Positions 54,076 through 62,496 of a stretch of DNA of 64,000 nucleotides are shown in pieces. The DNA lies in the NCBI RefSeq assembly GCF_900018785.1, contig NZ_FCOY01000007.1, forward strand, positions 124,001-188,000. The letters are read 5' to 3'. Source of the DNA: Xanthomonas massiliensis (GTDB taxonomy: Bacteria; Pseudomonadota; Gammaproteobacteria; Xanthomonadales; Xanthomonadaceae). A program made the translations under genes and the position numbers. The notes under the pieces were generated by a model, which saw only the letters and a list, made by a program, of their open reading frames with translations, ran no database searches and had not been told where the DNA came from. Position 1 is the stretch's first letter; each line of letters opens with the position of its first letter.

Positions 54076-55044
54076 TCAGGCTCCCGGACGCGGCGGCGGC
54101 GGTGGCGTGCGGGCGCCGGGCCGGCCGGCCGTGGTGGCCAGCGCCTCGCGCGCCAGTTCGCCGATGCCGGCGATGGAGCCAATCATGCCGGAAGCCTCCA
54201 TCGGCATCAGCACGAACTTCTGGTTCGGCGCGGTGGCCAGTTCCTTGAACGCCTCCACGTACTTCTGCGCCACAAAGTAGTTGATCGCCTGCACGTTGCC
54301 CTGGGCGATGGCGTCGGACACCATCTGCGTCGCCTTGGCCTCGGCCTCGGCCGAACGCTCGCGCGCCTCGGCGTCGCGGAAGGCGGCCTCCTTGCGGCCC
54401 TCGGCCTCGAGCACGGCGGCCTGCTTCTCGCCGTCGGCGCGCAGGATCGCCGACTGGCGCAGGCCCTCGGCCTCGAGGATCTGCGCGCGCTTCTCGCGCT
54501 CGGCCTTCATCTGCCGTGCCATCGCATCGACCAGGTCGCGCGGCGGCTGGATGTCGCGGATCTCGATGCGGGTGACCTTGATGCCCCACGGGTTGGTGGC
54601 GTGATCGACCACGCTCAGCAGCTGCGCGTTGATGGTCTCGCGCTGGCTCAGCGACTCGTCCAGGTCCATCGAGCCGATCACGGTGCGGATGTTGGTCTGC
54701 ACCAGCGCGATCGTGGCGATCTCCAGGTTGGCGACCTCGTAGGCGGCCTTGGCCGCGTCGAGCACCTGGAAGAACACCACCCCGTCCACGCGCACCACCG
54801 CGTTGTCCTTGGTGATCACGTCCTGGCTGGGCACGTCCAGCACCTGCTCCATCATGTTCACCTTGCGGCCGACGCCGTAGACGATGGGGATCAGGAAATG
54901 CAGGCCGGGGGTGAGCGTGTGGGTGTAGCGACCGAAGCGCTCCACCGTCCATTCGTAGCCCTGCGGCACCATGCGCACCGTCTTGAACAGCACCACCACG
55001 CCGGCCAGCACCACCACCAGCGCCAGGAATCCCGTCGAGAACAT
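54076..55044 (-). CDS. SPFH/Band 7 protein, stomatin/QmcA-like
   Basis: This 322-residue inner-membrane protein has one N-terminal helix (about 4-21), an SPFH domain (about 22-190; VPQGYEWTVERFGRY, PGLHFLIP) and a long Ala/Glu-rich coiled coil (about 190-260, AEGRKEAAFRDAEARERSAEAEAKA). Such proteins assemble into ring-shaped microdomains and modulate membrane proteases. GGGAGGG supports the ATG at 55044, and a CATAAT -10 lies at 55078-55073. It forms a two-gene unit with nfeD. A Pro-rich tail ends the protein. Confidence 0.94.
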   Translation of the reverse strand: MFSTGFLALVVVLAGVVVLFKTVRMVPQGYEWTVERFGRYTHTLTPGLHFLIPIVYGVGRKVNMMEQVLDVPSQDVITKDNAVVRVDGVVFFQVLDAAKAAYEVANLEIATIALVQTNIRTVIGSMDLDESLSQRETINAQLLSVVDHATNPWGIKVTRIEIRDIQPPRDLVDAMARQMKAEREKRAQILEAEGLRQSAILRADGEKQAAVLEAEGRKEAAFRDAEARERSAEAEAKATQMVSDAIAQGNVQAINYFVAQKYVEAFKELATAPNQKFVLMPMEASGMIGSIAGIGELAREALATTAGRPGARTPPPPPRPGA

Positions 55045-55302
55045 CGCCCACCCTCCCTTGTGCAATGCCCGGATTATGCCCGAGCGATGCAGGCGACAGG
55101 CCGCGCGGCCCGCCAGGGGCCTGGATCGTTCATGCGGCAAAGCGACGACGGGCCGCAGCTACCGCCCGCCGCCCCGGTGTCCCCGCCGCCACGACGGCGG
55201 GGGACCGGGCGTGCCGATGCGCTCGATGATCGCCTGCCCCCGCGACCGCCGCGCGCGCTCGCGCCAAGCCTGCGCATCACGCCCTGCACGTCCTGCATGC
55301 GC
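55045..55302. other. Intergenic region without a visible gene
   Basis: About 260 bases lie between the cold-shock terminator and the SPFH gene. Apart from the CATAAT box of the SPFH promoter nothing recognisable is present. Confidence 0.5.
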
Positions 55303-55332
55303 AAAAAAAAGACCCCGCCGGAGCGGGGTCTT
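55303..55332 (-). terminator. Rho-independent terminator of the cold-shock gene
   Basis: Minus strand: AAGACCCCGC and its complement (55332-55309) around a 4-base loop, running into eight T residues. Confidence 0.95.
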
Positions 55333-55352
55333 CAGGCCCATACCGGCTGGGA

Positions 55353-55559
55353 TCAGCCGATCGGCGTGATGTTGGATGCCTGGGCGCCCTTCGGGCCCTG
55401 GGTCAGGTCATAGCTGACCTTCTGGCCTTCCTGCAGGCTGCGGAAGCCCTTGGCATTGATCGCGGAGAAGTGCGCGAAGACATCGGCGCTGCCGTCCTCC
55501 GGTGTGATGAAGCCAAATCCCTTGGCGTCGTTGAACCACTTGACGGTACCGTTCGGCAT
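55353..55559 (-). CDS. Cold-shock domain protein (CspA family)
   Basis: This 68-residue single-strand nucleic-acid-binding protein melts RNA structure. The RNP1 motif KGFGFI (13-18) and RNP2 motif VFAHF (27-31) are intact, and the N-terminus [11 protein letters not shown] is typical. The gene lies 91 bases after the MTIP gene on the same strand, and that gap probably holds its own promoter and leader. A strong terminator follows. Paralogue identity (cold-induced or constitutive) cannot be told. Confidence 0.97.
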   Translation of the reverse strand: MPNGTVKWFNDAKGFGFITPEDGSADVFAHFSAINAKGFRSLQEGQKVSYDLTQGPKGAQASNITPIG

Positions 55560-55650
55560 GGTGATGCGTGACCTTTGCGATGAATGGGTGGTGGCGGCGT
55601 CGACCGACGTCCGCTGCCGGAGTATGCAGAACGCCGACCGGCGCTGACAA

Positions 55651-56397
55651 TCACCCCCGCGCCAGTTCGCCGATCAATTCCGGCAATCCGGCCGAGGCGG
55701 CCTCCACGTTGGCCAGCACCTCGGCCATGGTGATCTCCTCGGCGTCGCCGCAGCCGGCCGCCCAGTTGGCCACGATCGCCAGGCAGGCGTAGTCCAGCCC
55801 GAGCTCGCGCGCCAGCCCGGCCTCGGGCATGCCGGTCATGCCCACCAGGTCGCAGCCGTCGCGGCGCAGCCGCGCGATCTCGGCGATGGTCTCCAGGCGC
55901 GGGCCCTGGGTGGCGCCGTAGCAGCCGCCATCGACCAGTTCCACGCCGGTCACGCGCGCGGCGGCCAGCACCTTGGCGCGCCACAGCGGCGAGTACGGAT
56001 GGGCGAAGTCCACGTGCTGCACCGCACTGCCCGGCTCCTCGCACAGGGTGGACACGCGGCCCCAGGTGTAGTCGATGAGCTGGTCCGGGCAGCCCAGCGC
56101 GCGCGGCGCGTAGCGCGCGGTGATCCCGCCGACGGTGTTGAGCGCCAGCACCCGGGTGGCGCCGGCCTGCTGCAGCGCGGCGAGGTTGGCGCGGTAGTTG
56201 ATCCGGTGCGGCGGGATCGAGTGCCCCTCGCCGTGGCGGGCCAGGAAGGCCACGCGCTGGCCCAGCAGGGTGCCGATGCGCACCGGGCCGGAAGGCGTGC
56301 CGAAGCGGGTCTGCACCTCGCGGGTCTCCACGTCCTCCAGCGCCGCCAGCGCATACACGCCGGTGCCGCCGATCACCGCCAGCGCGATCCCGCTCAT
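55651..56397 (-). CDS. MTA phosphorylase family, probable S-methyl-5'-thioinosine phosphorylase
   Basis: This 248-residue purine nucleoside phosphorylase-fold enzyme cleaves a methylthio-nucleoside to base and methylthioribose-1-phosphate. Motifs: IGGTGVYAL at the N-terminus, [20 protein letters not shown] (phosphate site), NTVGGI, and [21 protein letters not shown]. The nagZ-hpt-this gene order matches that around the P. aeruginosa thioinosine phosphorylase gene, and hypoxanthine produced by it would be used by the neighbouring Hpt. MTA itself as substrate is the alternative. Its ATG overlaps the hpt stop (ATGA). Confidence 0.88.
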   Translation of the reverse strand: MSGIALAVIGGTGVYALAALEDVETREVQTRFGTPSGPVRIGTLLGQRVAFLARHGEGHSIPPHRINYRANLAALQQAGATRVLALNTVGGITARYAPRALGCPDQLIDYTWGRVSTLCEEPGSAVQHVDFAHPYSPLWRAKVLAAARVTGVELVDGGCYGATQGPRLETIAEIARLRRDGCDLVGMTGMPEAGLARELGLDYACLAIVANWAAGCGDAEEITMAEVLANVEAASAGLPELIGELARG

Positions 56398-56957
56398 GCC
56401 GCGTCTTCCCGCATGGCGTAGATCGCCGGGATCACGCGCAGGGTCTCGTTGACGTCCATGCCGAAGCCGAACACGTAGCGGTCGGGCACGTCCACGCCCT
56501 TGTAGTCGGCCGCCACGCCGGGCACGCAGCGGTCGTGCTGCTTGACCGTCAGCACCGCCAGGCGCACGTCGGTGGCGCCCTGCTCCATGCACCACTGGCG
56601 CACGCCCTGCAGGGTGTAGCCCTCGTCGAGGATGTCGTCCACCAGCAGCACGCGGCGGCCGTACAGCGCGGTGGCCGGGCGGTGCTTCCACACCAGGTCG
56701 CCGCCGGTCAGCTCGCCGCGGTAGCGGGTGGCGTGCAGGTAGTCGAACTGCACGTCCTGGCCGCGCGCGCCCAGCTCCAGGGCCAGCTGGCCGGCGAACG
56801 GCAGGGCCCCGTGCATGATGGTCAGGAAGACCGGCACTTCGCCCTGGTAGTCGCGTGCGATCTCGTCGGCCACGCGCGCCACGGCGGCGTCGATGGTGGG
56901 ACGGTCGATCAGCAGGTCGGCCTTGGCCAGGGCCTGCGGGATGGTGAGGTTGGACAT
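56394..56957 (-). CDS. hpt: Hypoxanthine(-guanine) phosphoribosyltransferase
   Basis: This 187-residue cytosolic enzyme salvages hypoxanthine (and perhaps guanine) to IMP/GMP with PRPP. The PRPP loop is VLLVDDILDEGYTLQ (about 102-116), the pyrophosphate loop region is LTIMHGALPFAG and the base site is in KGVDVPDRYVFGFGMD. It shares TGATG with nagZ upstream and ATGA with the phosphorylase downstream, forming a coupled purine-salvage unit. Confidence 0.94.
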   Translation of the reverse strand: MSNLTIPQALAKADLLIDRPTIDAAVARVADEIARDYQGEVPVFLTIMHGALPFAGQLALELGARGQDVQFDYLHATRYRGELTGGDLVWKHRPATALYGRRVLLVDDILDEGYTLQGVRQWCMEQGATDVRLAVLTVKQHDRCVPGVAADYKGVDVPDRYVFGFGMDVNETLRVIPAIYAMREDAA

Positions 56958-57982
56958 CAGGCGGTTCTTCCGGGGTTGTCTTCGAAACGGGATTGGAACA
57001 GGCCGTGGCGGCGGTCGGCCAGCAGGCCGTCCCAGCCGAGGGCGCCGCGGCCGATCAGGCCGATGAGCGCCGCGGTGTTGGCGGCGCGCCCGGCCACGGC
57101 GTGCAGCGATTCTTCCACCAGCTCGGGATGGCACACCAGCACCACGTCGCAGCCGGCATCCAGGTGCGCGGTGACGCGCGCGGCCACGCCGCCGACGGCA
57201 TGCGCGGCGGCCATGCCGATGTCGTCGGAGAACACCACGCCGCGGAAGCCCAGGCCGCCGCCGGCGGGGTCGCCGCGCAGGACGTCGGGGATCCAGTACG
57301 GCGAGCAGCCGGCCGGCTCGGGCGCCACCTGCGGATAGACCACGTGCGCCATCATCACCGCGTCGGCGCCGGCGGCGATGCCGGCGGCGAACGGCACCAG
57401 GTCCTCGCACCGGATGTCCGCCAGCGGGCGCGGATCGACCGCCACATCGACGTGGGTGTCCTCCGCCACCGAACCGTGGCCGGGGAAATGCTTGAGCGTG
57501 GCGCCCATGCCGGCCGCGTGCATGCCGCGCACGTAGGCGGCGACGAAGCGCGCCACCACCTCCGGCTCGGCGGCGAAGGCACGGTCGCCGATGGCGCGGT
57601 TGCCGCGGCCCAGGTCCACCACCGGGGCGAAGCTCAGGTCCAGGCCGGCCGCGCGGATCTCGCTGGCCATCTGCCAGGCGTGTTCCTCGGCCAACGCCAG
57701 CGCGCCGTCCGGATCGCGCGCGTACGCCTCGCCCAGCCGCGCCAGCGGCGGCAACCGGGTGAAGCCGTCGTCGGTGAAGCGCTGCACGCGCCCGCCTTCC
57801 TGGTCCACGCACACCAGCACCGGGCGTGGCGCGGCCTGGCGGATCGCGGCCGCCAGCTCGGCCACCTGCGCGCGCGAGGCATAGTTGCGCCGGAACAGCA
57901 CCACGCCGGCCACGGCATCGTGCTGCAGCCACGCCCGCTCGCGGGGGGCCAGTTCGGTTCCGGCAACGCCGATCAGCAGCAT
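56957..57982 (-). CDS. nagZ: Beta-N-acetylhexosaminidase of cell-wall recycling
   Basis: This 341-residue cytosolic GH3 enzyme removes GlcNAc from anhydro-muropeptides. The signature KHFPGHGS (164-171) holds the mobile catalytic His, and FSDDIGM (251-257) holds the nucleophile Asp. QEGGRVQRF and VDLGRGNRAIGDRAF are further family motifs. Length is normal. It is joined to hpt by a one-base stop/start overlap. Its products influence AmpC induction in many bacteria; no ampC regulator is seen here. Confidence 0.97.
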   Translation of the reverse strand: MLLIGVAGTELAPRERAWLQHDAVAGVVLFRRNYASRAQVAELAAAIRQAAPRPVLVCVDQEGGRVQRFTDDGFTRLPPLARLGEAYARDPDGALALAEEHAWQMASEIRAAGLDLSFAPVVDLGRGNRAIGDRAFAAEPEVVARFVAAYVRGMHAAGMGATLKHFPGHGSVAEDTHVDVAVDPRPLADIRCEDLVPFAAGIAAGADAVMMAHVVYPQVAPEPAGCSPYWIPDVLRGDPAGGGLGFRGVVFSDDIGMAAAHAVGGVAARVTAHLDAGCDVVLVCHPELVEESLHAVAGRAANTAALIGLIGRGALGWDGLLADRRHGLFQSRFEDNPGRTA

Positions 57983-58053
57983 GGTGTCCTCGCAGCCCGC
58001 GCCACATGGCGCATCGCGGCATTGTCGCAGATGCGCGGCGAAGCTTCAGAACC

Positions 58054-58743
58054 TCAGCAGCGGCAACCGTCCGGGCCGCAGCCCGGCGCCGGGCCGGCGG
58101 CAGCCGCGGCGGACTCGGCGGCGATGCCGGCCAGCACGTCGGCGAAGCGCTGCGGTGGCTGCGCGCCCTGCACCAGGTAGCGGCCGTCGATGACGAAACT
58201 GGGAACCGCCGTGATGCCCAGCGCCTGCGCCTGGGCCAGCTGCGCGGCGACCTCCGCCCGGCCTTCGTCGCCGGCCAGCAGCGCATGCACCCGCGCCGCG
58301 GGCAGCCCGCCGGCGGCGCCGGCATCGACCAGGGTGCGCGGATCGGCCAGGTTGCGGCCCTCGGCGAAATGGGCGCGGAACAGGGCCTCGCCGACCGCGT
58401 CGGCATCGCCCTCGCGCGCGGCCAGCCACAGCAGCCGGTGCGCCGGCAGCGTGGTGACCCGCACCTGGCCCCGGTCGAAGTCGAAGGGCAGGCCCTCGGC
58501 GCGCCCCGCGGCCTGGACCTGCGCGAGCAGTTCCTCGGCCCGCGCCGGACTGCCGAACTTGGCCGCATAGGCCTGGCGCAGCGGCACCGGCGTGGCGTCG
58601 GCCTCCGGATCGAGCTGGAAGGCATGCCAGTGCACGTCCAGCGCCGGCGCCCGCGCGCCGAGCAGGGCCACGCCGCGCTGGAAGCGGTGCTTGCCGATCC
58701 AGCACCAGGGGCATACCACGTCGGACCAGATGTCGATTCTCAT
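58054..58743 (-). CDS. DsbA-family (FrnE-like) thiol oxidoreductase
   Basis: This 229-residue protein has a thioredoxin fold with a helical insert. The active site is CPWC (Cys11, Cys14) in WSDVVCPWCWIG, the cis-Pro region is GITAVPSFVIDGRYLVQGAQP, and there is no signal peptide, so it is cytosolic like FrnE/2-hydroxychromene-isomerase relatives. The C-terminus has an unusual CGPDGCRC cluster of three cysteines that could bind metal or act in redox. It lies 71 bases upstream of nagZ. Confidence 0.92.
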   Translation of the reverse strand: MRIDIWSDVVCPWCWIGKHRFQRGVALLGARAPALDVHWHAFQLDPEADATPVPLRQAYAAKFGSPARAEELLAQVQAAGRAEGLPFDFDRGQVRVTTLPAHRLLWLAAREGDADAVGEALFRAHFAEGRNLADPRTLVDAGAAGGLPAARVHALLAGDEGRAEVAAQLAQAQALGITAVPSFVIDGRYLVQGAQPPQRFADVLAGIAAESAAAAAGPAPGCGPDGCRC

Positions 58744-58789
58744 GGCGGCGACATGGCGATGGCGGCCGGCGTTTGCAAGCCGGCCCGGC

Positions 58790-59287
58790 TCAGCCCTTGT
58801 CGGGCCATTGCGAATACGGCACCGCGGCCAGCGCCAGGTTGTAGTAGCGCTGCTCGTCGGTGACCTCGCGGCCGAGCCAGTCCGGGCGCCGGAATTGCTC
58901 GTCGACGTCGTCCAGCTCGATCTCGGCCACCACCAGCCCGGCGTTCTCGCCCAGGAATTCGTCCACCTCCCACAGGTGGCCGGCGAAATCGACCAGGTGG
59001 CGGCGCTTGTGGATGCGCCCGCCCACGCACAGCTGCAGCAGCGCGCGCGCATCGTCGGGCGGCACCGGGTATTCGAACTCCTGCCGCGACCGCCCCATCT
59101 CGCGCGACTTGATGTTGAGGAAGGCCGCCTCGCCCTGCAGGCGCACCCGCACCGAGGCCTTCTGCGTGCCGCCCTCGACCGCGCCGATGTCGTTGAGATA
59201 GCCCTGCGCCATCTCGATCACCGCGTGCGCCTGGCGCTTCCAGCCGTCGCCGGCGACCAGGAACTTGCGTTCGATTTCCAAGGGCAT
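58790..59287 (-). CDS. CYTH-domain protein, putative triphosphatase
   Basis: This 165-residue single CYTH domain (triphosphate tunnel fold) starts with the ExExK signature EIERKF (4-9). Charged strands such as VRVRLQG, NIKSREMG and EVDEFLGENAGLVVAEIEL line the tunnel. Members hydrolyse inorganic triphosphate or thiamine triphosphate, and some are adenylate cyclases; this short form fits a triphosphatase. It lies 71 bases downstream of rlmD. Confidence 0.92.
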   Translation of the reverse strand: MPLEIERKFLVAGDGWKRQAHAVIEMAQGYLNDIGAVEGGTQKASVRVRLQGEAAFLNIKSREMGRSRQEFEYPVPPDDARALLQLCVGGRIHKRRHLVDFAGHLWEVDEFLGENAGLVVAEIELDDVDEQFRRPDWLGREVTDEQRYYNLALAAVPYSQWPDKG

Positions 59288-59358
59288 GGGATGGCGGCCA
59301 TCGCGCGGAAGATGCGCAGAGGATAAGCCATCGCCGTGCGGCCGGCCCCCGCGGCCGC

Positions 59359-60726
59359 CTACTTGCCCGCCGTTCCCGGCCGCTCGAACAGTGCGATGCT
59401 CTCCACGTGCGCGGTGTGCGGGAACATGTCCATCGCGCCGGCGGCGGCCAGGGTGAAGCCGCACTCGTTGACCAGGTAGCCGGCGTCGCGCGCCAGCGAG
59501 CCGGGGTGGCAGCTCACGTAGACGATGCGGGCGAAGCGCTTGAGCGGCAGCTGCCTGAGCACGTCGATGGCGCCCGAGCGCGGCGGGTCGAGCAGCAGCC
59601 GGTCGAAACCTTCCTTCATCCACGGCGCGGCGCGCTGGTCGGCGGTCAGGTCGGCGGCGAAGAAACGCGCGTTGTCCAGGCCGTTGCGGGCGGCGTTCTC
59701 CTTCGCCCGCGCCACCAGGCCGGCATCGCCCTCCACGCCGACCACCTCGCGCACGCCGCGCGCCAGCGGCAGGGTGAAGTTGCCCAGCCCGCAGAACAGG
59801 TCCAGCACCCGCGCCTCGGCACCGGCGTCGAGCAGCTCCAGCGCGTGCGCGATCATCCGCTCGTTCAGGCGCGCATTGACCTGGATGAAGTCCAGCGGCC
59901 GGAATGCCAGTTCCACGTCCCAGCGCGGCAGGCGGAACGCGAGCGGCACGCCCCCGGCCGGCCACAGCGGATGCACGCTTTCCACCCCGCCCGGCTGCAG
60001 GTAGATGGCGAAGCCGCGCTCGCGCCCGAACGCCGCCCAGGCCAGGCGGTCGGCCTCGCTCAGCGGCTGCAGGTGGCGCACGGTCAGGGCCACGCCGCCG
60101 AACTGCGCGGTCGCCTCGCCGGCGATGAACTCGATCTGCGGGATGTCCGCGCGCCCGTCCAGGGTGTCGATCAGCTGCGCCAGCGCCTGGATCGATTCGC
60201 CGATCTGCGGGATCACCGTGTAGCACACCGACAGGTCGGCGACGAAGCGCGGATCCTGCTCGCGGAAGCCGACCAGGGTCTTGTCCTTCTTCTCCACCCG
60301 CCGCACCGAGAAGCGGCCCTTGCGGCGGTAGCCCCAGCTCTCCCCGGCCAGCGGCGCCAGCACGCGCTGCGGCGCGACGTGGCCGATGCGCGCGAGGTTG
60401 TCCAGCAGCACGCGCTGCTTGGCGAGGATCTGCTTGTCCTCGGCCAGGTGCTGCAGCACGCAGCCGGCGCAGGTGCCGAAGTGCGGGCAACGCGGCTGGA
60501 CGCGATCGGGCGAGGCCTCCAGCACCTCCAGCGTGCGCGCCTCGTCGAAGTGGCGGCCGCGCGCGGTCGGCTCGGCCACCACCTGCTCCCCGGGCAGCGC
60601 GCCGGTGACGAAGGTCACCTTGCCGCCCTCGCCGTCGCGGCGCGCCACGCCGCGGCCGTCGTGGCTCAGGTCGAGGATGCGGGCCTGGAAGGGCGTGCGG
60701 TCGAGACGGCTTCTGGATCGGGCCAC
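59359..60726 (-). CDS. rlmD: 23S rRNA (uracil-1939-C5)-methyltransferase
   Basis: This 455-residue SAM-dependent RNA methyltransferase has an N-terminal TRAM domain (about 10-70), a [4Fe-4S] site with C80-x5-C86-x2-C89 (RCPHFGTCAGC) and a distant fourth Cys, and a Rossmann domain with VLDLFCGLGNF. The catalytic Cys is in YVSCHPGSLARD (about 406), next to LLLDPPRSG. The GTG at 60726 gives the usual N-terminus MARSRSR; an ATG at 60762 would add 12 residues. Confidence 0.96.
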   Translation of the reverse strand: MARSRSRLDRTPFQARILDLSHDGRGVARRDGEGGKVTFVTGALPGEQVVAEPTARGRHFDEARTLEVLEASPDRVQPRCPHFGTCAGCVLQHLAEDKQILAKQRVLLDNLARIGHVAPQRVLAPLAGESWGYRRKGRFSVRRVEKKDKTLVGFREQDPRFVADLSVCYTVIPQIGESIQALAQLIDTLDGRADIPQIEFIAGEATAQFGGVALTVRHLQPLSEADRLAWAAFGRERGFAIYLQPGGVESVHPLWPAGGVPLAFRLPRWDVELAFRPLDFIQVNARLNERMIAHALELLDAGAEARVLDLFCGLGNFTLPLARGVREVVGVEGDAGLVARAKENAARNGLDNARFFAADLTADQRAAPWMKEGFDRLLLDPPRSGAIDVLRQLPLKRFARIVYVSCHPGSLARDAGYLVNECGFTLAAAGAMDMFPHTAHVESIALFERPGTAGK

Positions 60727-60846
60727 GTGGCGGCAACGGCTGCGGGCGGAAGGGGCGGGCATTGTCGCAGATGCACGCGCCGGCGGCGCTTGCCCGGCAC
60801 CGGCGGGGACGGCAAGCTTGCCGCACACCGGCATGGAGCCACCCGC

Positions 60847-61551
60847 ATGAACGACACCGCGCCCGCGCCCCGCGTCCTGCTGGTCGAGGACGACCCGGTC
60901 AGCCGCAGCTTCCTGCAGGCGGTGCTGGAATCGGCCGCCGCGCAGGTGGCCACCGCCGAGACCGCGCAGGCCGCCCTGCTGCACGCGCGCGGCCAGGCCT
61001 TCGACCTGTGGCTGATCGACGCCAACCTGCCGGACATGCGCGGCGAGGCATTGCTCTCGAGCCTGCGCGCGCACTGGCCCGGCGCGGTGGCGCTGGCCCA
61101 TACCGCCGACAGCTCGGCGGACATGCGCCGGCGCCTGCTCGCCGCCGGCTTCGCCGAGGTGCTGGTCAAGCCACTGGCGCCGGGCGCGCTGCTGCAGGCG
61201 CTGGCGCGCTACCTGGCCGTGCATCCGGACCCTTCGCCGATGATGTTGCCGGACTGGGACCGGCGTGCCGCGATCCGCGCGCTCAACGGCCAGGAAACGC
61301 ACCTGGACGCGTTGCGCGGGCTGTTCCTGGGCGAGCTGCCGGCCGTGCGCCGGGCGGTGCGGGACGCGGTCGCGCGCGGCGACGAGGCGGCCTTGCGCCA
61401 GCAGGTGCACCGGCTGCTGGCCAGCTGTGGCTTCGTCGGCGCGGCGCGCCTGGCCGCCGCCGCCCGCGCCCTGCAGGCCGCGCCGGGCACGACGCGGCGG
61501 CTGGAGGAATTCGACCGGGCGGCGGACACGCTGCTGCAGGGCGGGCCCTGA
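60847..61551 (+). CDS. Receiver-Hpt phosphotransfer protein
   Basis: This 234-residue protein has an N-terminal receiver (about 8-120; acidic pair in VEDDPVSRSF, phospho-Asp in WLIDANLPD, Lys in VLVKPLAPG) and a C-terminal Hpt domain (about 140-230) with its phospho-His in QQVHRLLASCGFVGA. No output domain is present, so it relays phosphate inside a multistep phosphorelay with a hybrid kinase encoded elsewhere. It diverges from rlmD and converges with recO. Confidence 0.9.
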   Translation: MNDTAPAPRVLLVEDDPVSRSFLQAVLESAAAQVATAETAQAALLHARGQAFDLWLIDANLPDMRGEALLSSLRAHWPGAVALAHTADSSADMRRRLLAAGFAEVLVKPLAPGALLQALARYLAVHPDPSPMMLPDWDRRAAIRALNGQETHLDALRGLFLGELPAVRRAVRDAVARGDEAALRQQVHRLLASCGFVGAARLAAAARALQAAPGTTRRLEEFDRAADTLLQGGP

Positions 61552-62277
61552 TCATCCCCGCTGCGCCAGCGCCTCCAGCATCTCCCAGGAGTTGAGCCCG
61601 CGCCCGCCCAGGTGGTGCAGCAACCAGCCGCGCATGCCGCGGCGCAGGGCCGGCATGTCCGCGGCCGGCGGCGGCGCGCCGGCGGCCGCCAGGGCCAGCA
61701 GCGCGCGCCCGGTGGGCAGGTCGCGCCGCTCGCCGCCGCCGCGTTCGCTCAGCACCCGCCGCGGCCCCTCGGCCGGATCGAGCCGGTAGCGCGCGGCCGG
61801 ATCGACCGGCTGGCCATCGACGTCGTGCTCCAGGTCGAAGCCCACGCCCAGCGCCTGCAGCACCTCGTACTCGAACATGCGCAACGGCCAGGCCAGCGCC
61901 TGCCCGTCACCGAGCCGGGCGCGGATGCGCGCGTAGGCGGCATAGACCTCCGGCAGCGGATCCTGGCGCGGCAGCAGGCGCAGCATCAGCTCGTTGACGT
62001 AGAAGCCGGACAGCATCGCCGCCCCGGCCGGGCGCGGCGCCGCATCCAGCGCCTCGGCGGCACGCAGCTGGGCCAGCTCGCCGCGCTGGACGGCGGCCAG
62101 CCGGACCCACTGCAATGGCTGCAGCGCCGCGCGCAGCGCCTGCCGGCGCGGTCCCTGCACGCCCCGCGCCAGCAGCCCCAGGCGCCCGTGCCGCAGCGAC
62201 AGGACCTCCACCAGCAGGCTGGTCTCGCGCCAGGGGCGTACGTGCAGCACGAACGCCGGCTCGTCGTCGATGCGCAT
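61552..62277 (-). CDS. recO: DNA repair protein RecO
   Basis: This 241-residue protein loads RecA with RecF/RecR in gap repair. An N-terminal OB fold (about 1-80; [31 protein letters not shown]) and an all-helical C-terminal domain (about 85-240; [23 protein letters not shown], the residue block usual for RecO) are seen. The zinc cysteines of some RecO proteins are absent, as in most gammaproteobacteria. Its stop lies right against the stop of the convergent receiver-Hpt gene. Confidence 0.94.
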   Translation of the reverse strand: MRIDDEPAFVLHVRPWRETSLLVEVLSLRHGRLGLLARGVQGPRRQALRAALQPLQWVRLAAVQRGELAQLRAAEALDAAPRPAGAAMLSGFYVNELMLRLLPRQDPLPEVYAAYARIRARLGDGQALAWPLRMFEYEVLQALGVGFDLEHDVDGQPVDPAARYRLDPAEGPRRVLSERGGGERRDLPTGRALLALAAAGAPPPAADMPALRRGMRGWLLHHLGGRGLNSWEMLEALAQRG

Positions 62278-62496
62278 GGGAAACAGGATCCAGGAGACAG
62301 GGGCCGTCCGCGGGAATGATGCCAGCCCCTGCCGGCGACGGCAGCGCCGGGGCACGACGCCCTGCAGGCGCGGTGCGGGATTCTGCCGGGCGGCCGCCGC
62401 CTGTCGGTCCCCCGGCAGAAGGCAGGCCACCGCTGCGCCACGCTGGCGCCTTCCCGTCGCGCGACCGGGGCGCCTGCGTCCGGATCGCCGGCGGGC

